In this document: piece by piece, positions 1-7,355 of the stretch
Numbering within the stretch: position 1 is the stretch's first letter
Layout: the number at the start of each line of letters is the position of its first letter
DNA from: CAZWES01 sp964632395
GTDB taxonomy: Bacteria > Patescibacteriota > Gracilibacteria > Peribacterales > Peribacteraceae
Direction of reading: 5' to 3'
Length of the DNA stretch: 35,146 bases
Assembly: GCA_964632395.1 (NCBI GenBank)
Contig: CAZWES010000014.1
Coordinates: 1-35,146, forward strand
Notes under the pieces: generated by a model
Database searches by the model: none
What the model saw: only the letters and a program-made list of their open reading frames with translations
Told to the model about the DNA's origin: nothing
Translations under genes and position numbers: made by a program

Positions 1-92
1 AGCCCCGGAGTGGAGCGAAGCGGAACGCAGGGGCGTAGCACAGGGTTTTTCACTTTAATCTGCTGGAGAAAGATGTATTTGATTCCGATGCA

Positions 93-566
93 ATGAATAA
101 GATTGTCGAACAATCTCTTAAAGTGCAGGATCGTTACGAAAAACATTTCACATGGTTTTGGAAGGGTAGTTACAGCGAGGAGGGATGGGCGGTAAAAATC
201 GAGATATCAAAACGTCAATTTGAAGATCAATATGAAATGCTAAACCTATTCGGGTTGCCCGTTCGTTGTCTTACTGCACCATGCATGCTGGCACATAAAC
301 TGTGTGCAATTACCGGGAGAAAAACTCTTGCTAATCGGGATCTGTTTGACTGCCATTTTCTCCTAAAAAAAGGAACGGGGATACATGAGTCGATTATAAA
401 AAATCACACGGGTTTGGGTGCAAAAGAGTACGTCGCAAAGCTTGTTGAATATATTCCAGGCCACATAAGCTCTCGCGGCGTCCTGGACGGCCTGGGGGAA
501 TTGCTTGAGCCGGAGCTTAAGGAGTGGGTGAAGAGGGATCTTGTGGAGCTCTATCTGAGACGATGA
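93..566 (+). pseudogene. AbiEii/AbiGii-type nucleotidyltransferase, C-terminal fragment
   Basis: The 157 residues resemble the C-terminal helical half of AbiEii/DUF1814 nucleotidyltransferase-like proteins, the toxin half of type IV toxin-antitoxin or abortive-infection systems. The visible signature is the stretch around residues 60-90: a Lys in LAHKLCAI, then an Arg, then NRDLFDCHFLL, matching the family pattern of K...R...RDlyD. The nucleotidyltransferase core (GGT and D-x-D) that should precede it is absent. The reading frame stays open upstream to position 39 without a good start and still reads like family sequence (FHFNLLEKDVFD), then meets a stop at 36-38 inside a GC-rich repeat-like stretch (1-45). 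I therefore read it as a 5'-truncated remnant. An assembly edge is the alternative. Its 3' end overlaps the convergent LRR gene by 50 bp. Confidence 0.6.
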
Positions 567-3500
567 TAGAAGCTGCAGATTCTTTCAAAAGATCTTCTAG
601 TTCCTTGCTTGGATCATGAAGCCCCTTGAGTGAGATCGTAATATTGCCACTTGCATTTTTAAGAAGTGCGTTAAGGATATTCATCTCATCAGGACTTTCT
701 CCGTTGTAGTCAAGTCCATCCATAAAAATTGTGCGTTTTGTGGCTTTTCCCAATTCTTTTCCTATGTTTTGAGCTTGTGCAAGCGTGAGTTCTTCCAGAC
801 TGTTTAGTGATAGTTGTCGCTCTTTACCATTAAGAAGTGCGATTGGATTCTCTTCATCCAATGTTTTTACTCCATTAAGGGAAAGAGAGCCTATGTAAGA
901 AGACAAAGCATTGGTTTCCTCTGCAGACAATTCCTCTATTCCATTAAGAAGCAGAGTTTTTCCCTGGAATTTTGCAAGTGCTTTGAGTGTATCTGCATCT
1001 ACATCACTTAATTTTTCCAGCGAAAGCGTCTGCAGACGCGGATTATTTGCCAATCCCTTTGCAGCTTCTGCAGTTAGATGTTCGAGTCCGCCAAAAGCAG
1101 CACTTTCTTTGCTCTTAACAAGGTTCTTTGCTGTAGCTTCATTATTTATTGTGACGAGAGCGTCGCACTGTATGCTGCCTACGAATTCTGCAATCTGATC
1201 TGATGCAGCAAGATCAATTTTAGTAAGGCTCTTGAAGTGCAAAGTGTCTATCTCTGCAGTTTTTGCAATCTCTGCGATTTTCTTTGCTCTCTTTGTCCCG
1301 TCTTCGCCTTCCAGTGATACTACTCCGCGAACAGCATCCTGAACGGATTCCAATGATGTTAGTTCTGTTGGGAGCTTTATATTTTCAAAATCCAGCAAAA
1401 GTACAGAAATCGTTTTTTTGTCTAATCTGTCTTTTTGGAGACCTGTTAAGGAAACCTCGGGAATTTTGCTAAGCGCCTTTGCATCCTTCTCTGTAATCGT
1501 GCGTATTCTGCCAAGGGAAAGTGATTTTAGGCTGCCTATTCCTGATTTATCAATTGATGCAGCAATATCAGAGGCGGAGCGCAATTCATTCAAATTCAAT
1601 GAAACTATGTTTTTAAGAAGTTGTTCGTTCAAGTCGGTTATCTCCGGTAGGTTACGCAGCCCCCCAAGAGATAAAGCACCTGGGAATGTGCAAAGTTGCC
1701 TGATGGCATTTTCGTCAACACCACTTGATCTTAATCCGTTAAGGGAAAGTGATTTCGCATCTGTACGGGCAAGAGAAGCCGCCGCTTCGTGCGAAAGCTC
1801 AGTAAGTCCATTCAAAGAAATAGAAGGTCCCTCAAAGTCCTCAAAAACTTCTGCAACCTCAGCATCTAGTTTTTTCAAACTATCCAGAACGAGCGGATTT
1901 TCACCTGTTTTCTCGATGAGTAGTTCTGCCTGTTCAGCGTTTAACGAATCAATTCTATGTGTTTCATTAGCATTAATAACTTGAGTGACATTGCGTGCAT
2001 CTAGTGTATATACCTCAGTCCCCGTTACGCCCTTCTGAATTTCATAAAGTCCCGGTTTTGTTGCATACACGGTTACAGACAATGCCTGATGTTTATTGAA
2101 TCTTAATCGCTTTGATCGTTCAATGGAGAATTTGATTCCCATATCATCATATATTCTCTGTTCATCTGGATTTGCACCCAATTTTGGATTGTTGGGTGCC
2201 AATACAAAAGATGCTTTATCACTTGTTCGTATGATTTTAAGTGAATCGAATACACCTTTCTTATCTTGAACATCAATTGTGACTGATCTTATACTGTTTT
2301 TTGGAGGTTCCACTTCGCCATATTCATTTGGCTTTACCTCAGGTGCTGCGCTGCGTGATAATGCGATTTCTCTGTATATGTCATTGAAACGCGAGAAAAG
2401 AACTGGGTACTCTTGGTAGTTCCCCGTATCGAGAGCATGCTCTATATTGATTTTGAGATAATCTATGCCCTCAAGATTCTTATAATCATCATTATTCTCC
2501 AGTTGATTCCATGCCTCTCTCAGCTTTTTCTCATGAATGGGGGCATATTTTTTCTGCTGTTTTTTGCTCATTTTTTGGAACTTCTCCATTTCCTTTCTTG
2601 TCTCGTACGGTGAGAAACTTAAACCTCTATAGGGATCATCAGGTCCAAGTCCTGATTTCTTTACATCCCAGTGTTGCTCTATTCCTTTTTGGTAATCATG
2701 CGCAGCGGTGCTGTCATACACCCCCGGGCGTATCGGTACTCTTCCACTTGCTCTCTGATCTGCCAGGAACATCCTGTAGGAATCCGTGCCTGCACGCATG
2801 GAGCGTCTATACGGTGCTAGTTCTTCTTCAACCAATCCTGCTTCCAACATGAGGTAGGGATTCGTTCCATGTACATATCCAAATTTTCCGTTTCTTTTTG
2901 CACGCAACAACGCTCCATCGCGGCAATACTCGGCATATCCGCGTAGATGTGCTCCCGGAGATAATCTTGGTCGTACAGGTGCATTTGGATCTTTTTCAAT
3001 TGTTATACTTCCGTCTTTATCCTGACGTATTCTTAGCCCCTCTTCTTTTATTATGTTCCTTAACTCAGCGTCATTTGCCATGTTTGCATATTCACGTCGT
3101 TCCAGCTCCAATGCATGATTGTGTATTGCCCTGCTATCTTTAGGATCTTTTTTTCTCACTTCTATCGCATTTTTGAGTTTGTCGTAATGTTTTTTCATCA
3201 TCTCTTTTTGCACATTCAGTGAGGCTACTCTTTCTTTGTGGCCTCTTCTTTCTGCTGCTTTTCTTTGGCTATATAAATATCTCAGGTGGTGCATAAGTGT
3301 GTTTCTTGCGTCCATAATTTGGGTAACATCTGAGTTATTGAGGTCAAATTTTTCTGCGATCATGATTGCACCATCTACTGTCTTTGCGGATGGAATGAAG
3401 AGTCCCGATGCCTCGTCTTTGTCATGTTGCTCTTCTGGCATCTGTTTTGCACTTGCCTGAGTTGCTTTTTTCGCCAGATCATCTTCAATTTTTTTTGCTA

Positions 3501-3837
3501 TTTCTTTAGCCTTTTCTTCGGACACATTCAGGCTTTTTACAAGCGATTCCCAAGCATCTCTCGTTTTAATGAAACCATTTTCATATTGATCTTTCAACTT
3601 GTTATACAAGCTGGCAAATGCATTGTCGACTCGTTCTTCGACAATATCACGTTGTTCCAGGCATTCATCCAACACCTTAGCGAACATATCCTTGAGCTTC
3701 TGGAAATCCGTACCACCTTGTGGCTGGGGTGGTTGTTGTGGTTGCGGTTTAGGTGCAGTGTTGTGCTGGAATGCATGTCTTTGTTCTCGGAATGGGAGAT
3801 TATGGTTATTGCCGAAAGTATTTAGGTTAGTGTTCAT
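517..3837 (-). CDS. Large leucine-rich-repeat protein (1106 aa), unknown function
   Basis: Residues 1-45 are a Pro/Gln-rich tail with no signal peptide or membrane segment. Residues 45-300 are charged and helical, probably coiled coil. Residues 300-620 form a region I cannot assign. From about 630 to 1085 there are degenerate repeats built on the pattern L-S-L-N-G-L-x-x-L-(T/S)-x-x-x-A-x-x-L-A, with clear copies at 672-700, 697-725, 721-750, 773-800, 917-945, 938-965, 961-990 and 984-1015. This spacing of about 23-25 residues is the LRR type I associate, from memory, with planctomycete giant proteins. LRR solenoids usually bind proteins. The gene starts 2 nt after the stop of the small helical gene upstream, so the two form an operon driven by the promoter at 4204-4232. 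A secreted effector or scaffold role is only inference. Confidence 0.8.
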   Translation of the reverse strand: MNTNLNTFGNNHNLPFREQRHAFQHNTAPKPQPQQPPQPQGGTDFQKLKDMFAKVLDECLEQRDIVEERVDNAFASLYNKLKDQYENGFIKTRDAWESLVKSLNVSEEKAKEIAKKIEDDLAKKATQASAKQMPEEQHDKDEASGLFIPSAKTVDGAIMIAEKFDLNNSDVTQIMDARNTLMHHLRYLYSQRKAAERRGHKERVASLNVQKEMMKKHYDKLKNAIEVRKKDPKDSRAIHNHALELERREYANMANDAELRNIIKEEGLRIRQDKDGSITIEKDPNAPVRPRLSPGAHLRGYAEYCRDGALLRAKRNGKFGYVHGTNPYLMLEAGLVEEELAPYRRSMRAGTDSYRMFLADQRASGRVPIRPGVYDSTAAHDYQKGIEQHWDVKKSGLGPDDPYRGLSFSPYETRKEMEKFQKMSKKQQKKYAPIHEKKLREAWNQLENNDDYKNLEGIDYLKINIEHALDTGNYQEYPVLFSRFNDIYREIALSRSAAPEVKPNEYGEVEPPKNSIRSVTIDVQDKKGVFDSLKIIRTSDKASFVLAPNNPKLGANPDEQRIYDDMGIKFSIERSKRLRFNKHQALSVTVYATKPGLYEIQKGVTGTEVYTLDARNVTQVINANETHRIDSLNAEQAELLIEKTGENPLVLDSLKKLDAEVAEVFEDFEGPSISLNGLTELSHEAAASLARTDAKSLSLNGLRSSGVDENAIRQLCTFPGALSLGGLRNLPEITDLNEQLLKNIVSLNLNELRSASDIAASIDKSGIGSLKSLSLGRIRTITEKDAKALSKIPEVSLTGLQKDRLDKKTISVLLLDFENIKLPTELTSLESVQDAVRGVVSLEGEDGTKRAKKIAEIAKTAEIDTLHFKSLTKIDLAASDQIAEFVGSIQCDALVTINNEATAKNLVKSKESAAFGGLEHLTAEAAKGLANNPRLQTLSLEKLSDVDADTLKALAKFQGKTLLLNGIEELSAEETNALSSYIGSLSLNGVKTLDEENPIALLNGKERQLSLNSLEELTLAQAQNIGKELGKATKRTIFMDGLDYNGESPDEMNILNALLKNASGNITISLKGLHDPSKELEDLLKESAASIIVSDRAPQDPSSPTP

Positions 3838-3839
3838 GA

Positions 3840-4178
3840 TTAGTTGTTTTCGATATCTTTTTCAATTTGAGATAGCTTCTCTGTTGTTTTTTCCTCAGAT
3901 TCTTCTTCCAAGTGCTTCGCAATAGTCCGTTTGATTGCTTGTACGCTTTCTTTCCATTCTTCCATCAAGCTTTCGAAACGATCCAGGAATGTTTCTAGTG
4001 CTTTCTTATATCTTGCAATTAGTTTCGATCTTTCCTCATTACTCTCTTTTTCAAGTATTTCTGGGAGATACGGAATAACACTTGTAACAAGATCCGGCTC
4101 GATCTGATACATCAGAATGTCGTAGATATCCTGGAAGGAAATTCCGGTTTCTGCCTTTGCGGTATCTTTCTTCGGCAT
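3840..4178 (-). CDS. Small acidic helical protein, partner of the LRR gene
   Basis: This 112-residue protein is not recognised. It is strongly helical and charged; the C-terminal half (EEWKESVQAIKRTIAKHLEEESEEKTTEKLSQ region) looks like coiled coil. It has no signal peptide or membrane segment. An in-frame GTG exists at 4202, but it lies one base after a -10 hexamer and so probably upstream of the transcript start. The ATG at 4178 is preferred, with a GGGAA about 18 nt upstream. The stop is 2 nt from the start of the 1106-aa LRR protein, so translation is probably coupled. A small acidic protein encoded directly before a large one resembles chaperone-substrate or antitoxin-toxin gene pairs, but nothing in the sequence decides this. 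Confidence 0.75.
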   Translation of the reverse strand: MPKKDTAKAETGISFQDIYDILMYQIEPDLVTSVIPYLPEILEKESNEERSKLIARYKKALETFLDRFESLMEEWKESVQAIKRTIAKHLEEESEEKTTEKLSQIEKDIENN

Positions 4179-4203
4179 GGATATTTGTGTTTGATTTCCC
4201 ACT

Positions 4204-4232
4204 ATTCTAGCATAATCACAGACTTACGGCAA
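4204..4232 (-). promoter_or_regulatory. Sigma-70-type promoter of the LRR operon
   Basis: On the minus strand TTGCCG (4227-4232) is followed after exactly 17 nt by TAGAAT (4204-4209), with an extended -10 TGC immediately before it. The expected transcript start is near 4197, which argues for translation from the ATG at 4178 rather than the GTG at 4202. Confidence 0.75.
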
Positions 4233-4323
4233 TCGCAGGATGGTGCAATAAACCTGCCTTCCCTTTGGGTTTTTCTCTATTTCGTGGGAAAATAAGCGGT
4301 GTTGCTCATTTATTCATAGGCAA

Positions 4324-4399
4324 GGGTCAGTAGCTCAGTCGGTAGAGCAGCGGGCTTTTAACCCGTTGGTCGTGGGTTCGATTCCCACCTGACCCACCA
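4324..4399 (+). tRNA. tRNA-Lys (anticodon TTT), CCA encoded
   Basis: A complete cloverleaf can be drawn. The acceptor GGGTCAG pairs with CTGACCC. The D-arm is GCTC/GAGC. The anticodon stem GCGGG/CCCGT carries loop CTTTTAA with anticodon TTT. The T-arm is GTGGG/CCCAC with loop TTCGATT. The discriminator A is followed by an encoded CCA (4397-4399). No clear terminator T-run follows; a perfect hairpin begins at the CCA end. Confidence 0.97.
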
Positions 4400-4419
4400 T
4401 CCTTCGCGCAGCGAAGGAT
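4399..4419 (+). repeat. REP-like hairpin abutting the tRNA-Lys 3' end
   Basis: ATCCTTCGC, loop GCA, GCGAAGGAT: a perfect 9-bp stem with a 3-nt loop. The core CCTTCGC/GCGAAGG recurs as a hairpin at 17641-17661 beside the decayed RAYT transposase, so this is a candidate REP-type palindrome family. It has no T-tract, so it is not a standard terminator. Confidence 0.6.
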
Positions 4420-4509
4420 GTCGTCCGTAGTGCTTGGACCCTGTGGAAGCAATTGCTACCATCACGTCGCTGCGCTACGGATGGCGAGCCACCAAGCACG
4501 AAGGACGAC
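4420..4509 (+). repeat. Structured inverted-repeat leader before the GIY-YIG gene
   Basis: The outer arms 4420-4437 and 4492-4509 (GTCGTCC...TGCTTGG against CCAAGCA...GGACGAC) match at 16 of 18 positions. Inside lie a 10-nt palindrome AGCAATTGCT (4448-4457), CCGTAG/CTACGG (4425-4430 / 4475-4480) and CCATC/GATGG (4459-4463 / 4480-4484). These can form alternative pairings. The whole element sits between the tRNA-adjacent hairpin and the nuclease ATG at 4527. Confidence 0.6.
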
Positions 4510-4526
4510 AATTAACTTCACACATC

Positions 4527-4784
4527 ATGTGGCACTTCACTTATATCATTGAGAACCCACGAGGATATCAGTATGTTGGCATTACCGATGATCTTGATGA
4601 TCGAGTCGAAAGGCATAACAGAGGAGAGATCAAATCAACAGCCAAGTACAAACCTTGGAAAATTGTTAACTTCACTGCATTTCCTACAAGAAAGCAGGCA
4701 GCGGAATATGAGAAATATCTCAAGTCAGGCTCAGGTACAACTTTTCGTTACAGACATCTTGCTCCAAAGAAAAGGCTCAAATAA
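4527..4784 (+). CDS. GIY-YIG domain nuclease, minimal
   Basis: This 85-residue protein is essentially one GIY-YIG endonuclease domain of the UPF0213/YhbQ size class. The TYI...YVGI pair (residues 5-18) replaces GIY...YIG, followed by the D-D-R-V-E-R-H-N helix with the conserved Arg and His, a basic loop (KSTAKYKPWK), and E-x-x-x-x-E-K-Y-L-K-S-G carrying the metal-binding Glu. The frame is open further upstream to 4434, but those codons overlap the inverted-repeat leader, and family members begin at the MWHFTYI-like start, so the ATG at 4527 is chosen. No Shine-Dalgarno is visible. Small solo GIY-YIG proteins are common in CPR genomes. Whether this one acts in DNA repair or as a homing-type mobile gene is open; its structured leader favours mobility. 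Confidence 0.85.
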   Translation: MWHFTYIIENPRGYQYVGITDDLDDRVERHNRGEIKSTAKYKPWKIVNFTAFPTRKQAAEYEKYLKSGSGTTFRYRHLAPKKRLK

Positions 4785-4789
4785 TTGTC

Positions 4790-5977
4790 CTATCTCGCGA
4801 ACACCACCTCCTTAACCCCCGAAAGCGCCAACGAGAAGAATGAAGTCACAACCAGTGCAACCAGAGCAAATAGCTCCATTGCAGCACCGGTTTGTGGAAG
4901 TTCTTTGATAACTCCAAACTGTGCGGAATCTGAGCGCTGAGATGAGCGAACACCTGCGAGGTCATCACCGGAAACTGTGGCAGATGCGAGCACAGTGTCA
5001 CCGTTTGCTGCAGCATCTGATACGGCTCCGGTAAATGTAGTTTCCCATTTTCCGGAAGAGGGGAGTGATGCGATAGTCCATCGCAAAGTGTTGGGGCTGC
5101 GGCTTGCATCTCGTGCCCCCTGAATTGTGAGCTTGGCTGAATCATAGCGGTACTCAACAGTCAGATCTTTGAGCTCATCGTCACCGCGGTTTAAAACAAC
5201 AATGTTGTAACGTGCACTTCCGCCTGCAGTTACCTCTGCACTTGCGGTTCCAAGTGAAACACGTACAGGACTTTGCGTGCGTCGGGGCGGCTTTTTATCC
5301 TCAGGTTCAGGCTCTGGCTCCGGTTCAGGCTTGGGGGGTTCTTTATCTTCCTTGAGCGATTTACACGCAAATTCTGAGGAGAAACCGAGCCGTCCTCCGG
5401 CTTCAAGTTTTCGTGCAATCGGGAGTACTGGTTTGCAGGGCTTTGGCTGCTTGTAGTACACGACGTAAAAGCCCGCAACACGGTTTGGGTAGTGTCCCGG
5501 TGTTAGGCCTTCAAAGGTTTCCACAGGACCTTTCAAAGTGTAAGGGATTTTACTTGGTTTACTTGTGACGGAAACGTCTCCGATTTGTGAGAAGGAATAT
5601 TTGATTGTGAACTTAAGGGTTCCACCGGAAGAAATCAGTTTTCCATTTGCAGTTCTTGCTTCGAAAGTTTCGGTCAAAACATCGTCCTGATACACCTCAA
5701 TTTTAGATACTGCTCCCGATGGCGGTTTGACTGTAAGTGCGTAGTTTCCCATAGGTTTCTTTTTAAGTTCGATCTTTTCGGAATCCCCATCGATTGCGCC
5801 GAACGGAGTTGCAAGTCCCCATGATCCTACTCGCTTAACACCCAGAAACTCAGTGTTCAGTTGTTCGATTGTTATCGATCCTTCCTCATCAGCTGCCTGC
5901 ACCATTTGTAGTGGCAGGACGGATAGGAAAAGTGTTGTTGTGAGGGCAATCGAGAGAAATCTCTTTACAGTACTCAT
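4790..5977 (-). CDS. Secreted surface protein with LPXTG-type sorting signal
   Basis: In the 395-residue form there is a signal peptide (residues 1-28, KRF then a hydrophobic core ending MVQA), an unassigned beta-rich N-terminal region, and a linker of PEPE repeats (about 217-227). An Ig-like/DUF11-type beta domain follows (about 238-351, with VSLGTASAEVTAGGSARYN and later TVLASATVSG). The C-terminus is ELPQTG (LPQTG at 360-364), a hydrophobic stretch and a short Arg-ended tail, the classical sortase cell-wall sorting signal. The longer frame starting at 6034 would bury the signal peptide, so the ATG at 5977 is used. No sortase gene lies in this window. The gene is convergent with the GIY-YIG gene (5 nt apart) and divergent from pgk. 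Confidence 0.85.
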   Translation of the reverse strand: MSTVKRFLSIALTTTLFLSVLPLQMVQAADEEGSITIEQLNTEFLGVKRVGSWGLATPFGAIDGDSEKIELKKKPMGNYALTVKPPSGAVSKIEVYQDDVLTETFEARTANGKLISSGGTLKFTIKYSFSQIGDVSVTSKPSKIPYTLKGPVETFEGLTPGHYPNRVAGFYVVYYKQPKPCKPVLPIARKLEAGGRLGFSSEFACKSLKEDKEPPKPEPEPEPEPEDKKPPRRTQSPVRVSLGTASAEVTAGGSARYNIVVLNRGDDELKDLTVEYRYDSAKLTIQGARDASRSPNTLRWTIASLPSSGKWETTFTGAVSDAAANGDTVLASATVSGDDLAGVRSSQRSDSAQFGVIKELPQTGAAMELFALVALVVTSFFSLALSGVKEVVFAR

Positions 5978-6078
5978 GATAAGTTGGGTTAACAAAAAGG
6001 CTGATATCAAAGCATGAATCTCATACAGCGTCAAGTAACAGATTGCGTAAATTTAGCGGAGAAAGTACACTCCAGACC

Positions 6079-7224
6079 ATGAAATTACGCAGTATCGAAT
6101 CCATGCCGGATATTAAGGATAAAAAGGTACTTGTCCGTGTGGACCACAATGTGACATTCGATCCCTCGGGAAAGTTGAAGGATGACAAGAAGTTGCAGCT
6201 TTCTCTGCCAACGCTCGAGATCCTGGCGGAGAGGGGAGCCAGCCTCACTTTGATGTCGCACGTAGGCCGTCCAAAAGGCAAGGTTGTTGAGGATCTGCGC
6301 ACTGTTCCGATTGCAGCACACTTGAAGACGCTTAGTCCAAAACTTGGAGATTTCACATATCTGGAAAATGTAAGATTCAGCGCTGGTGATAAAGAGAATG
6401 ACGAGGCATTTATCAACGAGCTTGTCGGCGATAATGAATTTTTTGTAAACGAAGCATTCCCGTCGCTGCACACTTATGAGGAGGCAAGCACATGTGGAGT
6501 TGCAAAGAAGCTACCTTCATACGCTGGATTCAGATTGATTGAGGAAGTCGAAAAGCTTTCGCAGGCGATAAACAATCCAAAACGTCCGCTCGTTCTAATA
6601 ATGAGCGGGGCAAAAATGAAAACTAAGATCCCAGTCATAAAAAGATTTCTGGATATTGCGGATCACATTTTTCTTGGCGGCTGCATTGCAAACACATTCA
6701 TTGCAGCACGCGGGTTTGATGTTGGTCAGTCTAAATATGAAGAGGAAGCAATGGAGCTCGCACAAGAGCTGATGCTGGAGAGTGAAAAGGAAGACAAAGC
6801 TACGATCCACGTTCCGCGGGACACAGTTGTTGCAACCGAAGCCGCAGAGGATGCCGAGAAGCTGGACCTGCCCGCTGAGGATGTTTCCGGAGATATGAAG
6901 ATTCTTGATATTGGTAAAGTCACAGTGAAGCGTGCGGTAGAAGAGATTGAAAAAGCAGGGACTGTGATATGGAACGGTCCGCTTGGACTTTACGAGTACA
7001 ACCGCTTCTCTCATGCGACCAAAAGAATTGCCGAGGCGGTTACTGCCGCATCAAAGAAAGGAGCGTTCACAGTGATCGGAGGAGGGGATACGTTGGACTT
7101 CCACACCCGCTACGATTATTCGATGGATGATTATGGGTTTGTGAGCAGTGGCGGGGGAGCGATGCTGGAGTTTTTGTCTTCGGAGAGCCCACTTCCAGGT
7201 CTTGTGCCGATGATTGTTGAGTGA
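6079..7224 (+). CDS. pgk: Phosphoglycerate kinase
   Basis: The enzyme converts 1,3-bisphosphoglycerate and ADP to 3-phosphoglycerate and ATP in glycolysis, in the cytosol. At 381 residues it is near the usual length of 390-420. Family motifs are in order: KKVLVRVDHNVTFD near the N-terminus (RVDxNVP type), LMSHVGRPKG, ENVRF, NEAFPSLH, SGAKMKTKIPVI, LGGCIANTFIAARG, TVIWNGPLGLYE and FTVIGGGDT, ending with a VSSGGGAMLEFL segment. A TTG-initiated extension to 6043 exists, but the ATG at 6079 matches the family N-terminus. TACACT lies 7 nt before this ATG, so a near-leaderless start is possible; GGAGAAAG lies 13 nt upstream as an alternative ribosome site. The gene is monocistronic, with gapdh not adjacent. 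Confidence 0.97.
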   Translation: MKLRSIESMPDIKDKKVLVRVDHNVTFDPSGKLKDDKKLQLSLPTLEILAERGASLTLMSHVGRPKGKVVEDLRTVPIAAHLKTLSPKLGDFTYLENVRFSAGDKENDEAFINELVGDNEFFVNEAFPSLHTYEEASTCGVAKKLPSYAGFRLIEEVEKLSQAINNPKRPLVLIMSGAKMKTKIPVIKRFLDIADHIFLGGCIANTFIAARGFDVGQSKYEEEAMELAQELMLESEKEDKATIHVPRDTVVATEAAEDAEKLDLPAEDVSGDMKILDIGKVTVKRAVEEIEKAGTVIWNGPLGLYEYNRFSHATKRIAEAVTAASKKGAFTVIGGGDTLDFHTRYDYSMDDYGFVSSGGGAMLEFLSSESPLPGLVPMIVE

Positions 7225-7230
7225 GAGAGG

Positions 7231-7350
7231 TTGTTAGGGAGATTAGGGAAATTAGGTTGTTAGGGTCTCTTGATTACTTGTATGAAAGCTTGTGTCAATA
7301 TTTGCGAAGACCCTAACAACCTAATAACCTAACTACCTAATCTCCCTAAC
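7231..7350 (+). repeat. Inverted pair of TTAGG-type short tandem arrays
   Basis: The left arm 7231-7268 consists of TTAGGG/TTAGG words. The right arm 7308-7350 is its reverse complement, made of CCTAA words in 8-nt steps. The reverse complement of the right arm matches the left almost throughout except that it carries about one extra unit. The loop (7269-7307) has no reading frame. The hairpin fills the whole pgk-to-next-gene gap and could stop transcription, but has no T-run. It belongs to the short-tandem-array family seen elsewhere in the window. Confidence 0.8.
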
Positions 7351-7355
7351 GGTCT

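Noticed and set aside
1418..1984. A 188-codon plus-strand frame inside the LRR gene
   Set aside because: It is antisense to a repeat-rich coding gene, Ser-rich and without a start context; a shadow of codon periodicity.
4399..4419. Rho-independent terminator for tRNA-Lys
   Set aside because: The hairpin is perfect but no T-run follows; it fits the REP-like family better.
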